Shown one piece after another: positions 50,100 to 60,975 of a stretch of 64,000 bases of DNA. The notes under the pieces are model-generated. The model ran no database searches and was not told the origin of the DNA. It saw nothing but the letters and a program-made list of their open reading frames with translations. Made by a program: the position numbers and the translations under genes. Position 1 is the stretch's first letter. Every line of letters starts with the position of its first letter. The stretch covers positions 8,078,346 to 8,142,345 of the forward strand of contig OZ021725.1 of assembly GCA_963978545.1 (NCBI GenBank). Direction: 5' to 3'. The stretch comes from Linyphia triangularis. Its lineage: Eukaryota; Arthropoda; Arachnida; Araneae; Linyphiidae.

Positions 50100-51420
50100 G
50101 CACATAATCTTAAACATACATCAGTATTGTCTATATGAAATATTCGAAGTGGCATAACAAACTCATGTCCATATATTTTCGATACTATTAAATGTCTTTT
50201 CATCCACATCAAAAAAAGAAGGAAAAAACTCCGAAATACAAAAACTCCATATTTTAATAACTAATTACTTATAAAAGATATTAATAAAAAGTTTCCACAC
50301 ATGTACTCAACACGAACCCGCCTCTCCTAAAATATACCTCTAGATCCTCGCCTTACAATCATCTGACACATACATCAGTCTTATCTGGCATCATATCAAA
50401 TATATACGAAGTGTTTATATATTCTCGATACTATTTTCTTTCATCTACGTCAAAAAGGGGAAAAAAATAAAATCGAAGTATAAAAACTCCATATTTTAAT
50501 AACTCATTACTTATTAAAAATATTAATAAAAACTTTCCCCATATGTACACAACGCGCATCCCCGCTTCTCCTAATATATATCTCTAGATCCGCTCCTGAC
50601 AATTATCTGACACATAAGTCTTACCCTGCAACATGTCTTATATTCGAAATGTCTATATATTCTCGATACTATTAAATCTCTTTCGTCAAAAAGAAATATC
50701 TCTACTCCAAAAAAGAAAAGAAAAACAAAAAACATCCGAAATATAAAAATTCCATATTTTAATAACTTATTACTTATTAAAGATATTAATAAAAAGTTTG
50801 ACCATATGTACGCAATACGAACCCTCGCCTCTCTAGATCCACGCATGACAGTAATCTGACACATCACTCTTACCCTTTATCCTATCTAATATACGATGTG
50901 TCTATATATTCTCGATACTATAAAATGTCTTTTCATCTGCGTCAAAAAGGAAAATAAATTCGAAATATAAAAATTCCATAATTTAATTACTCATTAGTAA
51001 TAAAAAATATTAATAAAAACTTACCCCATATGTACGCAATACGCACCCCTCACCTACTATATCTCTCTAGATCCGCGCCTGACAATCATCTTACACATAC
51101 ATCAACTTGCTTTGCATCATATCAGATTTACGAAATGTTATAACTCACTCATGTCTATATATTCTCGATTCTATAAAATGTCTTCATCTACGTCAAAAAA
51201 AAAAAAAAAAAAATCCCCGAAATATAATAATTCCATATTTATTAGACCATACTCCATTAGTTATTAAAAATATTAATAAAAACCTTCCTCACATATAAGC
51301 AATACGCCCCCCCCCCTTCTCCTCCCCAATATATATCTCTAGATCCGTGCCTGACATTCATCTTACACATGCATCAGTCTTCCCTTACCAAATGTACGAA
51401 GTGTCTATATATTTTCGACA
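50100..51420. repeat. ~220-bp tandem array in the right TIR
   Basis: Inverted units of the array at 44560-45480 (AGATCCGCGCCTGACAATCA, AAACTCCATATTTTAATAAC words). It has more units and more divergence than the left array. The 98-codon frame at 50571-50867 comes from these repeats. Confidence 0.8.
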
Positions 51421-51664
51421 TCAACAGTGGTGGTGGGGAGTCGGGGCAAGGCATCTACTATGTTGTGGTTGTGCCTTCTTAAATATGTACGCAAGTTCCA
51501 CTATTCAACTATGCACCTCCCTAACGTTCCCCCCCTTTCTTTGGGGTTGACTTGTCCGGTGGCGAGATGTCCTGTGGTGAGTTGTCCGGGGGATGAGATG
51601 TCCGGGGTCGAGATGACCGGGGTCGAGTTGTCCGGGGGATGAGTTGTCCGGATCCCAAAAATTG

Positions 51665-51789
51665 CAGTCGCCTCTCAGTCTAAAACGCATCGTCTTCGAT
51701 CCGCGCCTTCTTGGGTGGCGACTTCTCCGGGGAGCCACTTTGGCATCCACCAAAATAATCCAAACATATAGGGTAAAAAAAAAAAACTT
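51665..51789. other. Continuation of the split foldback's right arm
   Basis: CAGTCGCCTCTCAGTC and the following ~40 bp correspond to the inverse of 43610-43655, with increasing divergence (TCCGCGCC against TCCGCTAA). Beyond ~51720 no match was seen. Confidence 0.45.
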
Positions 51790-52252
51790 TTAAGCATAAA
51801 AATTGCAGCGGTGGCAATGTGCAAGTGACCTCCCCCCCCCCCCCCTCTTCCACGTTGCTCCAGCAGAATTATTATCCGCTGAAGGATGTGATACTTGACC
51901 CCCCCCACCCCCTGAAATTCTCTGGGGATATAGTAGAATTTCTTCTGAAGGAGTAACTAAATAACAAACGCCAAGTATTTCTTTTGCACCAGTAAGTAAT
52001 CCAACACCTGAAGAGAGCTGATAAGACATCTGGACCGATGGTGACAAGTGAAATGTTCCTAGTCGTTAAAGAAAAGAACCACAATAGCTTTACAGCCCTT
52101 TAGGAAAATAGTTGATTGGCCTCCTCTGGCGAATGTCTGCTCATTGACAAAAGAGATTCCAGGCCAAGTCATGGGATGATGTGGCAATGGTACTTTTGGA
52201 GTGGTCTTTAATGAGCACTTATAAGGGGTTGATCCTTTGAAAAGAATTGAGA
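51790..52252 (-). pseudogene. Exon-like open frames, unknown product
   Basis: Read leftwards, a minus-strand frame follows a pyrimidine tract and AAAG at 52253. It is open for ~59 codons to a stop at ~52075, with segments such as TPYKCSLKTTPKVPLPHHPM and NEQTFARGGQSTIFLKGCK. A second frame (52047-51790, upstream part open to ~52060) carries QMSYQLSSGVGLLTGAKEIL and GVCYLVTPSEEILLYPQR, then runs into G/C homopolymers. The two would join with one frameshift. Composition is protein-like and GC-richer than the surroundings, but I recognise no domain. It could be a host exon, a TE protein relic or chance. Confidence 0.25.
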
Positions 52253-52650
52253 TAGAACATGTCCGTTTAGAAATAAAAGAAGCGAAATAAATTTTCTCCA
52301 GCCAGAAAAAGCAATAAACATAGCGTCAGTAGGATGACTGGACCTGTTGTCCATTCAATTGATGCTGTTTACAGATAAAAGGGAAAGAACAGTGTGTATG
52401 TTGTTGTTTTTTTAGCAATTTAGTTTAAAATATTTAAAAGTTAATTGGATAAGATGCTATAAATATACGTACCTAATGTGAAAGTAAATTATTTGGTGTT
52501 TAATTTAGAAACTTTATTGGTTTTGTGAAAAGTGGAAAGATCATTTCTGAAAATTGTCAATTTTCATTATAATGCTAGAAAAGGCAATTGTTGATTATTG
52601 AATTAAAACTAAATGTGGATTTTGTAACGAAACTTATCAACAGATATTTA
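52253..52650. other. No gene seen
   Basis: AT-rich. A minus-strand frame around 52270-52365, after an acceptor-like CTGTAAACAG, is hydrophobic and open for ~30 codons, which could be a further part of the exon-like region, but support is weak. Confidence 0.3.
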
Positions 52651-53053
52651 CAGTCAGAGACAAAAGTGAACATACACCTCCTTTTTTAAAATCAAATTCC
52701 TCGTGAAAAAGGAAACATTAAATAATTAAATAGAAATTCGATTTTCTTAATGGAGAACAGATGTGGTAAATATTACTTAGAAGTACTCACTTAAAAAAAA
52801 ATCGAATCCTGAAATATGGTTAAAAGTAATTTTGCTGTACGGTGACTTTTGGTTTATTATTTTTTTCTTTGATAAAATAAATGCTTTTCAAAATATGTAT
52901 TTTTCATTTTGGTACAAAATTTTAGAATTAATACTTACCTTCGGGATGTATAATTGTTTTAAATAAAAATTATCCTTCTCCCTACTTGCTAAGTACACAT
53001 GAAGACTAAGATTTTGAGATTTGAAGATGTACGTTTACTTTTGACGCTGACTG
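52651..53053. mobile_element. Tc1/mariner-like MITE
   Basis: Ends CAGTCAGAGACAAAAGTGAA and, inverted, CAGTCAGCGTCAAAAGTAAA, both flanked by TA (52649-52650 and 53054-53055). TA duplication with CAGTC...AAAAGT ends is Tc1-like. 403 bp, no transposase. Confidence 0.8.
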
Positions 53054-53204
53054 TACATAGATTTAACATAGAACAGATAAACATTTGTAAGACGCATTTA
53101 CTGTCATACTTTATACAAATTTAAACTTATCTCTTTATGTTAGTTACTTGTCTTAAATTCAATTAGAAAACCAAAAGTTTATTTGCTTAACTTATCTTTA
53201 ATAA

Positions 53205-53990
53205 GAAAATATAATTCAAACTTCGATACTTTTTAAATCATAAAGTCGAATATGCTATTTAACAAATATTATATTCAGTTTTCAACAAGCAACTAGTCTG
53301 TAAGTGGACATAAAAATTATTTACAATATTTGTTAGAAAATATAATTCAAACTTCGATAGTTTTTAAATCATAAAGTCGAATATGCTATTTAACAAATAT
53401 TATATTCAGTTTTCAACAAGCAACTAGTCTGTAAGTGGACATAAAAATTATTTACAATATTTGTTAGAAAATATAATTCAAACTTCGATAGTTTTTAAAT
53501 CATAAAGTCGAATATGCTATTTAACAAATATTATATTCAGTTTTCAACAAGCAACTAGTCTGTAAGTGGACATAAAAATTATTTACAATATTTGTTAGAA
53601 AATATAATTCAAACTTCGATAGTTTTTAAATCATAAAGTCGAATATGCTATTTAACAAATATTATATTCAGTTTTCAACAAGCAACTAGTCTGTAAGTGG
53701 ACATAAAAATTATTTACAATATTTGTTAGAAAATATAATTCAAACTTCGATACTTTTTAAATCATAAAGTCGAATATGCTATTTAACAAATATTATATTC
53801 AGTTTTCAACAAGCAACTAGTCTGTAAGTGGACATAAAAATTATTTACAATATTTGTTAGAAAATATAATTCAAACTTCGATACTTTTTAAATCATAAAG
53901 TCGAATATGCTATTTAACAAATATTATATTCAGTTTTCAACTACCAACTAGTCTGTAAGTGGACATAAAAATTATTTACAATATTTGTTT
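53205..53990. repeat. 131-bp satellite, six units
   Basis: Units start at 53211, 53342, 53473, 53604, 53735 and 53866, exactly 131 bp apart, and are almost identical (visible differences: CGATAC against CGATAG, and CAAGCAAC against CTACCAAC in the last). Such uniformity suggests recent amplification. Confidence 0.95.
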
Positions 53991-54108
53991 TAACACACAA
54001 TATTTGTTTTAACACACAATATTTGTTTTAACACACAATATTTGTTTTAACACACAATATTTGTTTTAACACACAATATTTGTTTTAACACACAATATTT
54101 GTTTTAAG
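53984..54108. repeat. 19-bp tandem array
   Basis: About six to seven copies of ACAATATTTGTTTTAACAC. The unit begins with ACAATATTTGTT, the end of the 131-bp unit, so it grew from the edge of that satellite. Confidence 0.95.
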
Positions 54109-54250
54109 ACATCTGCTATGTTGTGCCTTCTTAAATATGTACGCAAGTCTCACTATTCAACTACGCACTTCCCTCCTAAGAAAATCGACCCCTTTTTTGG
54201 AGGTGACTTGTCCGGTGGCGAGATCTCCGGGAGATAAGTTGTCCGGATCC
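54109..54250 (-). mobile_element. Terminal fragment of the CCGGAC-repeat MULE-type family
   Basis: ACATCTGCTATGTTGTGCCT to GATAAGTTGTCCGGATCC, the same order as the right end of 44259-51655 but with only a few CCGGAC units. The outer end is at 54250; the inner part is replaced by the tandem arrays on the left. The 66-codon frame at 54137-54337 is not a gene. Confidence 0.7.
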
Positions 54251-54971
54251 CAATCTGGATGCACCCGTAAAAATTATTTACAGGGTCAACAACGACACAT
54301 TTTCATTCCTAAAACGTCGCGTACATTTTTTTTATAATTATTCAAGAAAAATATAAAGGGTAAATTAGTTGTATATAATTTTAGGTCTCATTGCTTAATA
54401 TTATTATTAAATTAAATATTTCTGTTTGGATATTAAAGATTCTCTAACAAAAGTCAATTGCTTGGTAAATTTAATTTTTCTAAAATGTCCACTGGACAAT
54501 CCACTAACAATAATTGAGCTTTACAATTTTATAGAATTTCCTGGACTTTGTTCAGGAAATTCTGTAAAATTGTAAAGCCCAATTATTTCGACAAAAAACT
54601 TATAGATTTAAGTTTTTATAACGAACATATAGTTTTTTAAGAAAAGGCTTCGTTTACGTTCTTTTTAGATTATCAGTAAAAGACGCTAAAATATTAAATA
54701 CACAGCTATTTAGAAAGCCAGTTAACGAATTTAATTGAATAATTTTGTTCAGGGGCGTAGCCAGAAAAAAAAATCGGAAGGGGATATGAAATTATGTCAA
54801 TAAATCATACAATCCTTTTTATCAATCCTCTTTAGCGTGTATTTACTAATCTAGATAACATGTATTTTTTCCATATCTTTATGCATTTAAAAACATTTTA
54901 AATAAATTTAATATTTTAAACAAAATATCAATTCATTTTTAGTGTTACTAACAACTAAAATGGTTCTAAAC
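54251..54971. other. No gene; one hAT-like end
   Basis: A local inverted repeat (AGCTTTACAATTTTATAGAA against TTCTGTAAAATTGTAAAGCC, 54518-54585) can form a long hairpin. A hAT-like end CAGGGGCGTAGCCAG starts at 54750 but no partner end was found. Otherwise AT-rich. Confidence 0.5.
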
Positions 54972-55316
54972 CAGCGTTAGCCACTGCGGGGCCCGCGACA
55001 AATTTTTATGCGGCCCGCCAGCACCCCGAAAGATTTAAAAAAATAAAAAAATAAAAATTCCATAGTATTGATTTTTTTTTTTAACATAATTATAATTTAT
55101 TGGAAATAATATGAGTTAACAATGTAGAACAGAGTTCTTCAGTAGGTGCCTGAAGCAACTATATGAAGAAGTTTTCGGCAAGGTGGTTTCCATCAAGAAT
55201 AAATACTGGAATATCTCTTTTGGAAAATTTATTAAAATTGACTGCAACAAATACTCCGAAAGAGCATCTACATAAAATAAACTGAACGATTTCGATCGCC
55301 ATCGTCTCACAGTTAA
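54972..55316 (+). mobile_element. hAT fragment (CAGCGTTAGCC family)
   Basis: Starts CAGCGTTAGCCACTGCGGGG with the GC-rich GCCCGC subterminal region seen in the complete element at 57281-58162. The right end was not found; a Helitron interrupts it at 55317. The 76-codon minus-strand frame inside has no domain that I recognise. Confidence 0.55.
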
Positions 55317-56137
55317 TCTATATAAATAAAACTGACTTTCTGTCACACGGATTTGGGGACCGTTTCACGTGAAAAACTACCTAACGGATTAGGATGAAAT
55401 TTGGTATATCGCTTAATTAAACGACCAGGAGTAAAATAGGCGATATATTTTTAATTTTAATTGAGTTTTAAAATTTCCGAAATAATTTTTTTGGTGTTTT
55501 TAAGCAGACACAATTTAGTATTTCCTGAATGGCAACTGAATGACAATCTTCGTTTGGTTTGTTTTGAAAATCGCAAATGATATTCTACATTCACAATGCC
55601 TAGAAAAAAACGCCCATCATTAAGCAAAATCGACAAAAAAGTTTTTCAAAAACGTTTAAAGAGGAACAAATTACAAAATGACAACCAAGAAGCTTCGACT
55701 TCGCGGCAGCCGGACATTTCCCCAGAGGACAGTTACAAAGAGGCTCTCCAATGGCTTAATAACTGTGTATAAAGTAACTTATTTTTATGATGATATTTTG
55801 TTTACCACAAATAATTTATTTTTTTACCAACAATAAATAATGAAATTTTTTACGACAATAAATAAATAATATCTGCATGAACATCCTATATCTGTTTAAA
55901 AAATTTACTGTAATTTATAATGTAATTTTGTAAAAGATTTAAACTCAAATAGTGCTTAAAACTATTTTCGTAACATATTATAAACAGACTTACTTTATTG
56001 TACTTATTTTTACATATATATACTTATACATATTACTACAGCATGCTTTGTAAACTTTCCATTTATTAAACTTTTATAATACTTTTATTTAGTACCAAAA
56101 ACTGAGTTTATCCGTCAACGACGGGCCACGCAGCTAG
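55317..56137 (+). mobile_element. Helitron with both ends
   Basis: 5' end TCTATATAAATAAAACTGAC after a host A. The 3' end is the hairpin CCGTC-AAC-GACGG (56112-56124), nine bases, then CTAG (56134-56137) before a host T. All three Helitron marks (A/T site, 5' TC, hairpin plus CTRR) are present. It is 821 bp and non-autonomous, with a short ORF inside. Different family from the Helitron-like elements at 7-31 kb. Confidence 0.8.
55596..55772 (+). CDS. 58-residue basic ORF inside the Helitron
   Basis: ATG at 55596 in the context ACAATGC, stop TAA at 55770-55772. The N-terminal half is strongly basic (MPRKKRPSLSKIDKK at residues 1-15, then FQKRLKRNKLQ), and the C-terminal half is Ser/Glu/Asp-containing with PDISPEDSYKEALQWLN near the end. 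Helitron Rep/helicase proteins of animals often begin with a similar lysine/arginine-rich leader, so this may be the retained start of the replicase. If so, the catalytic HUH and helicase parts have been deleted. It may or may not be translated. Confidence 0.4.
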   Translation: MPRKKRPSLSKIDKKVFQKRLKRNKLQNDNQEASTSRQPDISPEDSYKEALQWLNNCV

Positions 56138-56622
56138 TATCGACTAAAATGGAGTAATCCGGAAGTATTGTACAGTTTAAATAGTACTTTTATTAAAAGT
56201 TAAGTCGCATTATCACGATGAAACAAAAGATTCACTTCTTTATTAGACTTTGATTTACTAATAATGAAAATTATTATTTTTTTAACAATTTAAAATAAAA
56301 AAATTAAATATTATTTGTAATTTTATTAATATTTAAAGAAAAAAAAAATATTATTATTTTTTAGTTTTAGGAAATACTACATATTGTCAAACGGATAATA
56401 ATTAAAGATACATATTTTGGTTTATCCGGTTATTAATGGTTCTTGTCAAAGCCGTATCTAGGCTTTCTTTCCGGAGGGGGGGAAGAGGGATTAAAATATT
56501 TGTACCCATCTAGGAATAGTTCATAAGTTATGTAACTCATAATTGTGACTTTTGAGACTTCACCCATTCACGTTTGATAACTCCCAGTCACTTCACCCCT
56601 TCCTAAGAATTAATTTAGTTTT
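56138..56622. other. No gene seen
   Basis: AT-rich DNA with one TE-end-like word, AAAGCCGTATCTAGGC, near 56450. No partner. Confidence 0.5.
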
Positions 56623-56636
56623 ACCATTCGATCTGT

Positions 56637-56780
56637 GCCTCTAGACCGCGAGGTTGCGGGTTCGAGTCCCGTGTTAGGCATGGGTGTTTGTAAATGTATG
56701 TTGGCTTGTCTTATGACGAATGTTTCGGCGCATTATAGCCCTCGTGTTGCTGACGGCGCCAGATAATCTGAATACAACCA
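56637..56780 (+). mobile_element. tRNA-derived SINE with 14-bp target duplication
   Basis: Flanked by ACCATTCGATCTGT on both sides (56623-56636 and 56781-56794). The 5' part, GCCTCTAGACCGCGAGGTTG then CGGGTTCGAGTCCCG, is the 3' half of a tRNA with a B box, so the copy is 5'-truncated. The body TGTTTCGGCGCATTATAGCC and tail GAATACAACCA follow. It inserted just before a T-run, as expected for target-primed retroposition. Confidence 0.85.
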
Positions 56781-56794
56781 ACCATTCGATCTGT

Positions 56795-57242
56795 TTTTTT
56801 TTGTTGCTTTTTTTAAATTTAAAACAAAAATTCATATTTGATGTAGTTGGTACGTATTATTCAAATTAATGCATATTTTTAAAAAATGAACTCACATTAA
56901 AAATAAAATCCTACTTATTGTAGATTAACTTTTGTTATTGTCATTCTTGGATAAAATGACTGAAATTAATTTAAAAAAAAAATAAATAAAAAAAAAAAAA
57001 AAAAAAAAAATATTGAATTTTTCACAAACAAACAAAACAACTTGCATGACGTAACAAAAGTGTAATTGTTACGTCATGCACGAGTCTATCATGCCACGAA
57101 CCATCACTTTGGTCCAATCCCCTTTCCCCTCTGCGCGTGACATAATTCATGTGCGATCCTCTACACCGAAAATGGAAAATGTGTAGTAGTTTAATTTAAT
57201 GTATGAAGTTCCACAAGTTTTTTTTTTTTTTTCGTATAACGC
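56795..57242. other. No gene seen
   Basis: AT-rich, with an A-run at 56990-57010 and a small inverted repeat TGCATGACGTAACAAAAGTG / AATTGTTACGTCATGCA at 57043-57078 that can form a hairpin. Confidence 0.5.
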
Positions 57243-58379
57243 CTATACTAAACTTCAACTTAACTAGACATCACTTAGACCAGCGTTCGCCACTAACTAT
57301 TAGAGATGGGCCGCATGACTTATGTTGGAACTTTCCGAGGGCCGCAGATTTATACCGAATACGCCAATAAATATATTGCTTTACTACATATGTTCAATTT
57401 TAGAAATGTGATAATTACTAAAGATTCAACAATATAAAACAATTATGAAAACTGAAACCATAATTTAACTTTTTTATATTAATAAAATAACATTTGGTTC
57501 TTGTTTCAAGTAATTAAAAAAATAATTTTCTTTACATCGTAAATCATAGTCATAAAAGAAGTTTATCTTTAGTAACAATATTACAATGTGACTACATAAA
57601 CTCATAGTCCCATAAAGATATTTAAACCATTACTCCTAAATCTTCCATTTTAGTCAATGTTAATTGGGAGACGATTATGGCTGGTCGGCTTTTCACTATC
57701 TACTTTGCGTTTAAAACTAGTCTTCGACGCCATTTTTGGCATTGGAGATCGCGATACTTCTTTTCATGTCAAAACAAAAGAGGTATGAATTAAAACACAC
57801 AACTCCTGCCCATTACATTCAGAAAAGAATAAATCGAAATGTGCCATTCACGAATCGAGGGAGTGGGGTATTATAAGTACAAAACTAAGCAATGCGAAGG
57901 AATGCGTCATTGGTAATAATTCAAACTATTGCTTTTTTATTTTTTCTGGCAGTCTCAGAAAAAAAAAAAAGGATTTTTCAGACTTACTGAAGCGGGCCAC
58001 TTAATGGAAAACGTGTTTTTTGGTAGTAAACACATACTGTTGTAGGCAAATTAAAATTATTTCCGCAACATTTTATTTTTGCTCTTCTGTACTGCCGGCG
58101 GGCCGGAGAAAAAGCTGTCGCGGGCCGGATCCGGCCCGCGGGCCGCCTAGTGGCTGACGCTGACTTAGACGGTAGATCGTGACAGTGCTCATAGGTATTT
58201 AATCCATTTTGGCGGCGTGAAAGCATAATGTTCGCCAAACCACAACCCTGTAGAGAACAAAAGGCTATAAGGTTTGGCGAGAATTATGTCTTCACTCCGC
58301 CGAAATGGATTAACTGCCTATGAGCACTGTGACGATCTACCGTCTAAGTGATGTCTAGTTAAGTTGAAGTTTAGTATAG
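57243..58379. mobile_element. Snapback MITE interrupted by a hAT element
   Basis: CTATACTAAACTTCAACTTA on the left returns inverted as TAAGTTGAAGTTTAGTATAG at 58360-58379. Joining 57243-57280 to 58171-58379 restores a ~247-bp, nearly complete hairpin. The hAT element at 57281-58162 split its left arm. Confidence 0.85.
57281..58162. mobile_element. Non-autonomous hAT element (CAGCGTTCGCC family)
   Basis: Ends CAGCGTTCGCCACTA and, inverted, CAGCGTCAGCCACTAGGCGG, with the exact 8-bp duplication ACTTAGAC (57273-57280 and 58163-58170). The right end has a GC-rich palindromic stretch around GCGGGCCGGATCCGGCCCGC. The 84-codon minus-strand frame is a by-product of that region. Confidence 0.9.
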
Positions 58380-58617
58380 TAGAAAATATTTCGGGAAGGG
58401 GGTGTTGAATCCCATAAACCCTTCCTCATCCTTTGGATATGGTCCTGGCTCTTACAGTACTACTGCAAACTTATATGCTGATGAGAGAAGTTTTTAAGAT
58501 AAATATGGGAAACATCGAGCATACAACAATAATTGAAGAGGTACGGCAAAGAACAGTCAGAGTCCATTTTTCTGCATTCTCCAGAAAGCTTATTTAAAAT
58601 TTTAAGTCTCAGGGTTT
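58380..58617. other. No gene seen
   Basis: Short unassigned stretch between two elements. Confidence 0.5.
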
Positions 58618-59845
58618 CAGGGGTCAAAGTGACAAAATAAGAATATATAGGATTTTTAAAAAAAATATATAGGACAATTTAAAACATCAAATAACTGCAC
58701 ACAGTTGCTACTGAACTTAAAAATTATCTCGCAATATATTTATATGCTCGTTATATTGAATTTAAGAGAATAGAAAACACACCTTTAAAAAAAAGAAGTC
58801 ATCTGATCCTGAATATGTCATCCGTTATTGCCTCAATATTCCATCCCTAAATCAAGTTTTATTAATTACATTATTTTCAATCTTGAGTCTTTTGCTTCCA
58901 GCATCAATAACTACTCCAATTTCTTTATATCCCTGTTTGCAGTCTTTTGTTGGCTCAGATTTACTATTCAGCCGCGGTTGGATTGGCGGCGAAAAGTGGG
59001 AGATTTAGCGCCGAATGTGGCGGACCGAGGACTTGGTTTTCCGGAAACCCTAGGGACCGTTTGAATTTGACAACACGTCGTATTGACGTCATTTTTAATT
59101 TTGGCGACTTTTATGAAAAAATCGGGGCTAATATTCCGAATCCGGTATGAATTCTGCGCGAAGTTGATTTTCGTCAAAAAATGGCAGACCTGCCATTTTT
59201 TTAAGAGCAAGAGAACTGTGTATGGTTGCCATAATTAGGAGCGATTTGATTTAAACAATACGTAGTGCAGAATCCGTATCGGTATTGGAATAAAAAAATC
59301 GCCATTCGACATCGTAAATCTTAACCCTTTTGTTTCCTTCATCAATTATTGACTGAGCACTCAAAATGTTCTTTAGTAGTCCTGCAAGTTGATAAAAATG
59401 GATAAAAACAATTTGTGATTAAGGCAGAGTTTTTTTGCTGCATCTCTCTCTGTATTATGACCAATTAATTTACTACGTCGGAAGAGAAAACAAATCTGAA
59501 ATTCCCGACCGCGTGCAATGGAAAAGTTCACATGTTTACATTTTACAACTCCCGCGTCTACCGGTCCAGTAGAGTTGAGTTGTAGGTTATTGCAGCACGT
59601 GACGTCACAAGAAATAAAACGCCGCAGTTACAAACATCGCTTTCGATTGCGCCAAAGAATCCGAGATATAAAAAATGGCAATGAACGGCGCCGTTATTAC
59701 GAATTCGAAGAAAATATAGATCGAATCAATATAGAAATATAGGATATATAGGACAATTGTAAAATATAGGACAATATAGGACGTTTTTGCCGATTTTAAA
59801 AAATATATAGGATTTATAGGACATATAGGACGTCTGCGACCCCTG
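58618..59845. mobile_element. hAT-like element (CAGGGGTC family)
   Basis: Left end CAGGGGTCAAAGTGAC, right end (inverted) CAGGGGTCGCAGACGTCC. Subterminal ATATATAGGACAA-type words occur near both ends, many near the right. The flanks share GGGTTT, so the target duplication is imperfect. The interior at 58960-59210 is GC-richer. A 74-codon plus-strand frame (59518-59742) ends in a basic and acidic stretch (RRSYKHRFRLRQRI ... YEFEENIDRI) that is protein-like but unrecognised. Confidence 0.65.
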
Positions 59846-60100
59846 GGGTTTGTATCAGGGTTGAGGTATACGGTTGCTCAAAATCTCACGTGCCATGATA
59901 TTTATTTACCAGAGGTCTCCCCGTGGTTAAAATATCTGCTATAACCTTGCAGTTGGGGGGAAAACATCGATTTCGAAAAAATTGGACTATGATTGTTCTT
60001 TGCCGTGGCCCTTCAATTGTAAGCATAATGCGAAAATTTTTAAGTTGTGATATTCAAAACAAATGAGCGCTGACTGAACAAAGAACGATTATCATCCATA
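59846..60100. other. No gene seen
   Basis: Short unassigned stretch between two elements. Confidence 0.5.
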
Positions 60101-60975
60101 CATAGGCGCCCACAGGAATACTTGCAAGGGGGTGTAAGAGTAGATTTTTTGTTTTATCAAAATTAGGGATGGAACGGATATCCGGCAAATATCCGATATC
60201 CGGCATATCCGGCTGATTTTTCAATATCCGAAACCCCGTCGGATATCCGATTTGAAATACCGGACATCCGATAATTTCATTCGGATATCCGGCCACCAGG
60301 TATCCACAAGAAATAATTTTTTGCAAAAAATAGTGATCTTTTGCGGACAAAGGGGACACCGCATCCTATACTTTTTTTTTCTTGGACATAAACTGCAGTC
60401 AAGTTAGAAAACAAAAAAGTTCCTTCTTGAGAACTATGCTTTGGCATATCCCTAACTTCAGAGATGAGGTAGGGCGCCGAGTTGATAAGCATAAACCATT
60501 CCTCCAATATTTTTCCATACACATCCTTCATACGTGTTTTGCAATATGTTCTTTTCATTCCAAGTTTATGATCTGATTAATTCCAGATGTTATATTTGAA
60601 TGCTAATAAATAGTACTTTTTTTCCATAACATAAGCTACTTGTTAAAAGTTTTAGTTTTATACTCACTTTCTCCTTTTTTTCTGACATTTGCTAGCGAGT
60701 AAAAAGCAATAAATAGCTAATGCGCACTCCTCAATGCTTTTTTTTTTCTATCGACGATAATACCCTACCCCTTTTTATGCTATGAATGGTATGGTCTAAT
60801 TTCTGATTTTTCATTGGCAGAAGTTGAAAGCTGGTATATTTTTTCTGACGTAAAATGAAGTATTGTAATTTTTAGGTCTTTAACGCAGCGCCATAATGTG
60901 GAATTATATTTAGCTCTCTAGAATGTCTTGAATCATAGTTTTCTCCAATTACAATCCAATTTATAATTTTTAATA

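Larger units (their letters stand above)
44259..51655. mobile_element. 7.4 kb MULE-type element with kilobase-long TIRs
   Basis: Termini GGATGCCGGACATC (left) and GGATCCGGACAACTC (right, inverted), flanked by the 9-bp direct repeat CAAAAATTG (44250-44258 and 51656-51664). A 9-bp duplication with long inverted repeats is the Mutator/MULE pattern. Left TIR 44259 to ~45775, right TIR ~49290 to 51655; both contain, from outside in, a CCGGAC minisatellite, GTACGCAAGTCCCACTATTC-type and GAAGGCACAACATAG words, a ~220-bp tandem array and an inner block with CTCACATGTAGCGTAC and GTTGTGTGCCTAGCAT words. No intact transposase lies inside. Confidence 0.8.

Noticed and set aside
51427..51753. Frames rich in CPVARCPVV or HLDPGHL repeats
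   Set aside because: Translation of the CCGGAC minisatellite in the MULE-type terminus.
54750..56462. A hAT element from CAGGGGCGTAGCCAG (54750) to the GCCGTATCTAGGC word (56450)
   Set aside because: Both words point the same way, so they cannot be the two ends of one element.
59518..59742. 74-codon frame as a gene
   Set aside because: Protein-like at its end but inside a non-autonomous hAT-like element, with no recognised domain; described there instead.
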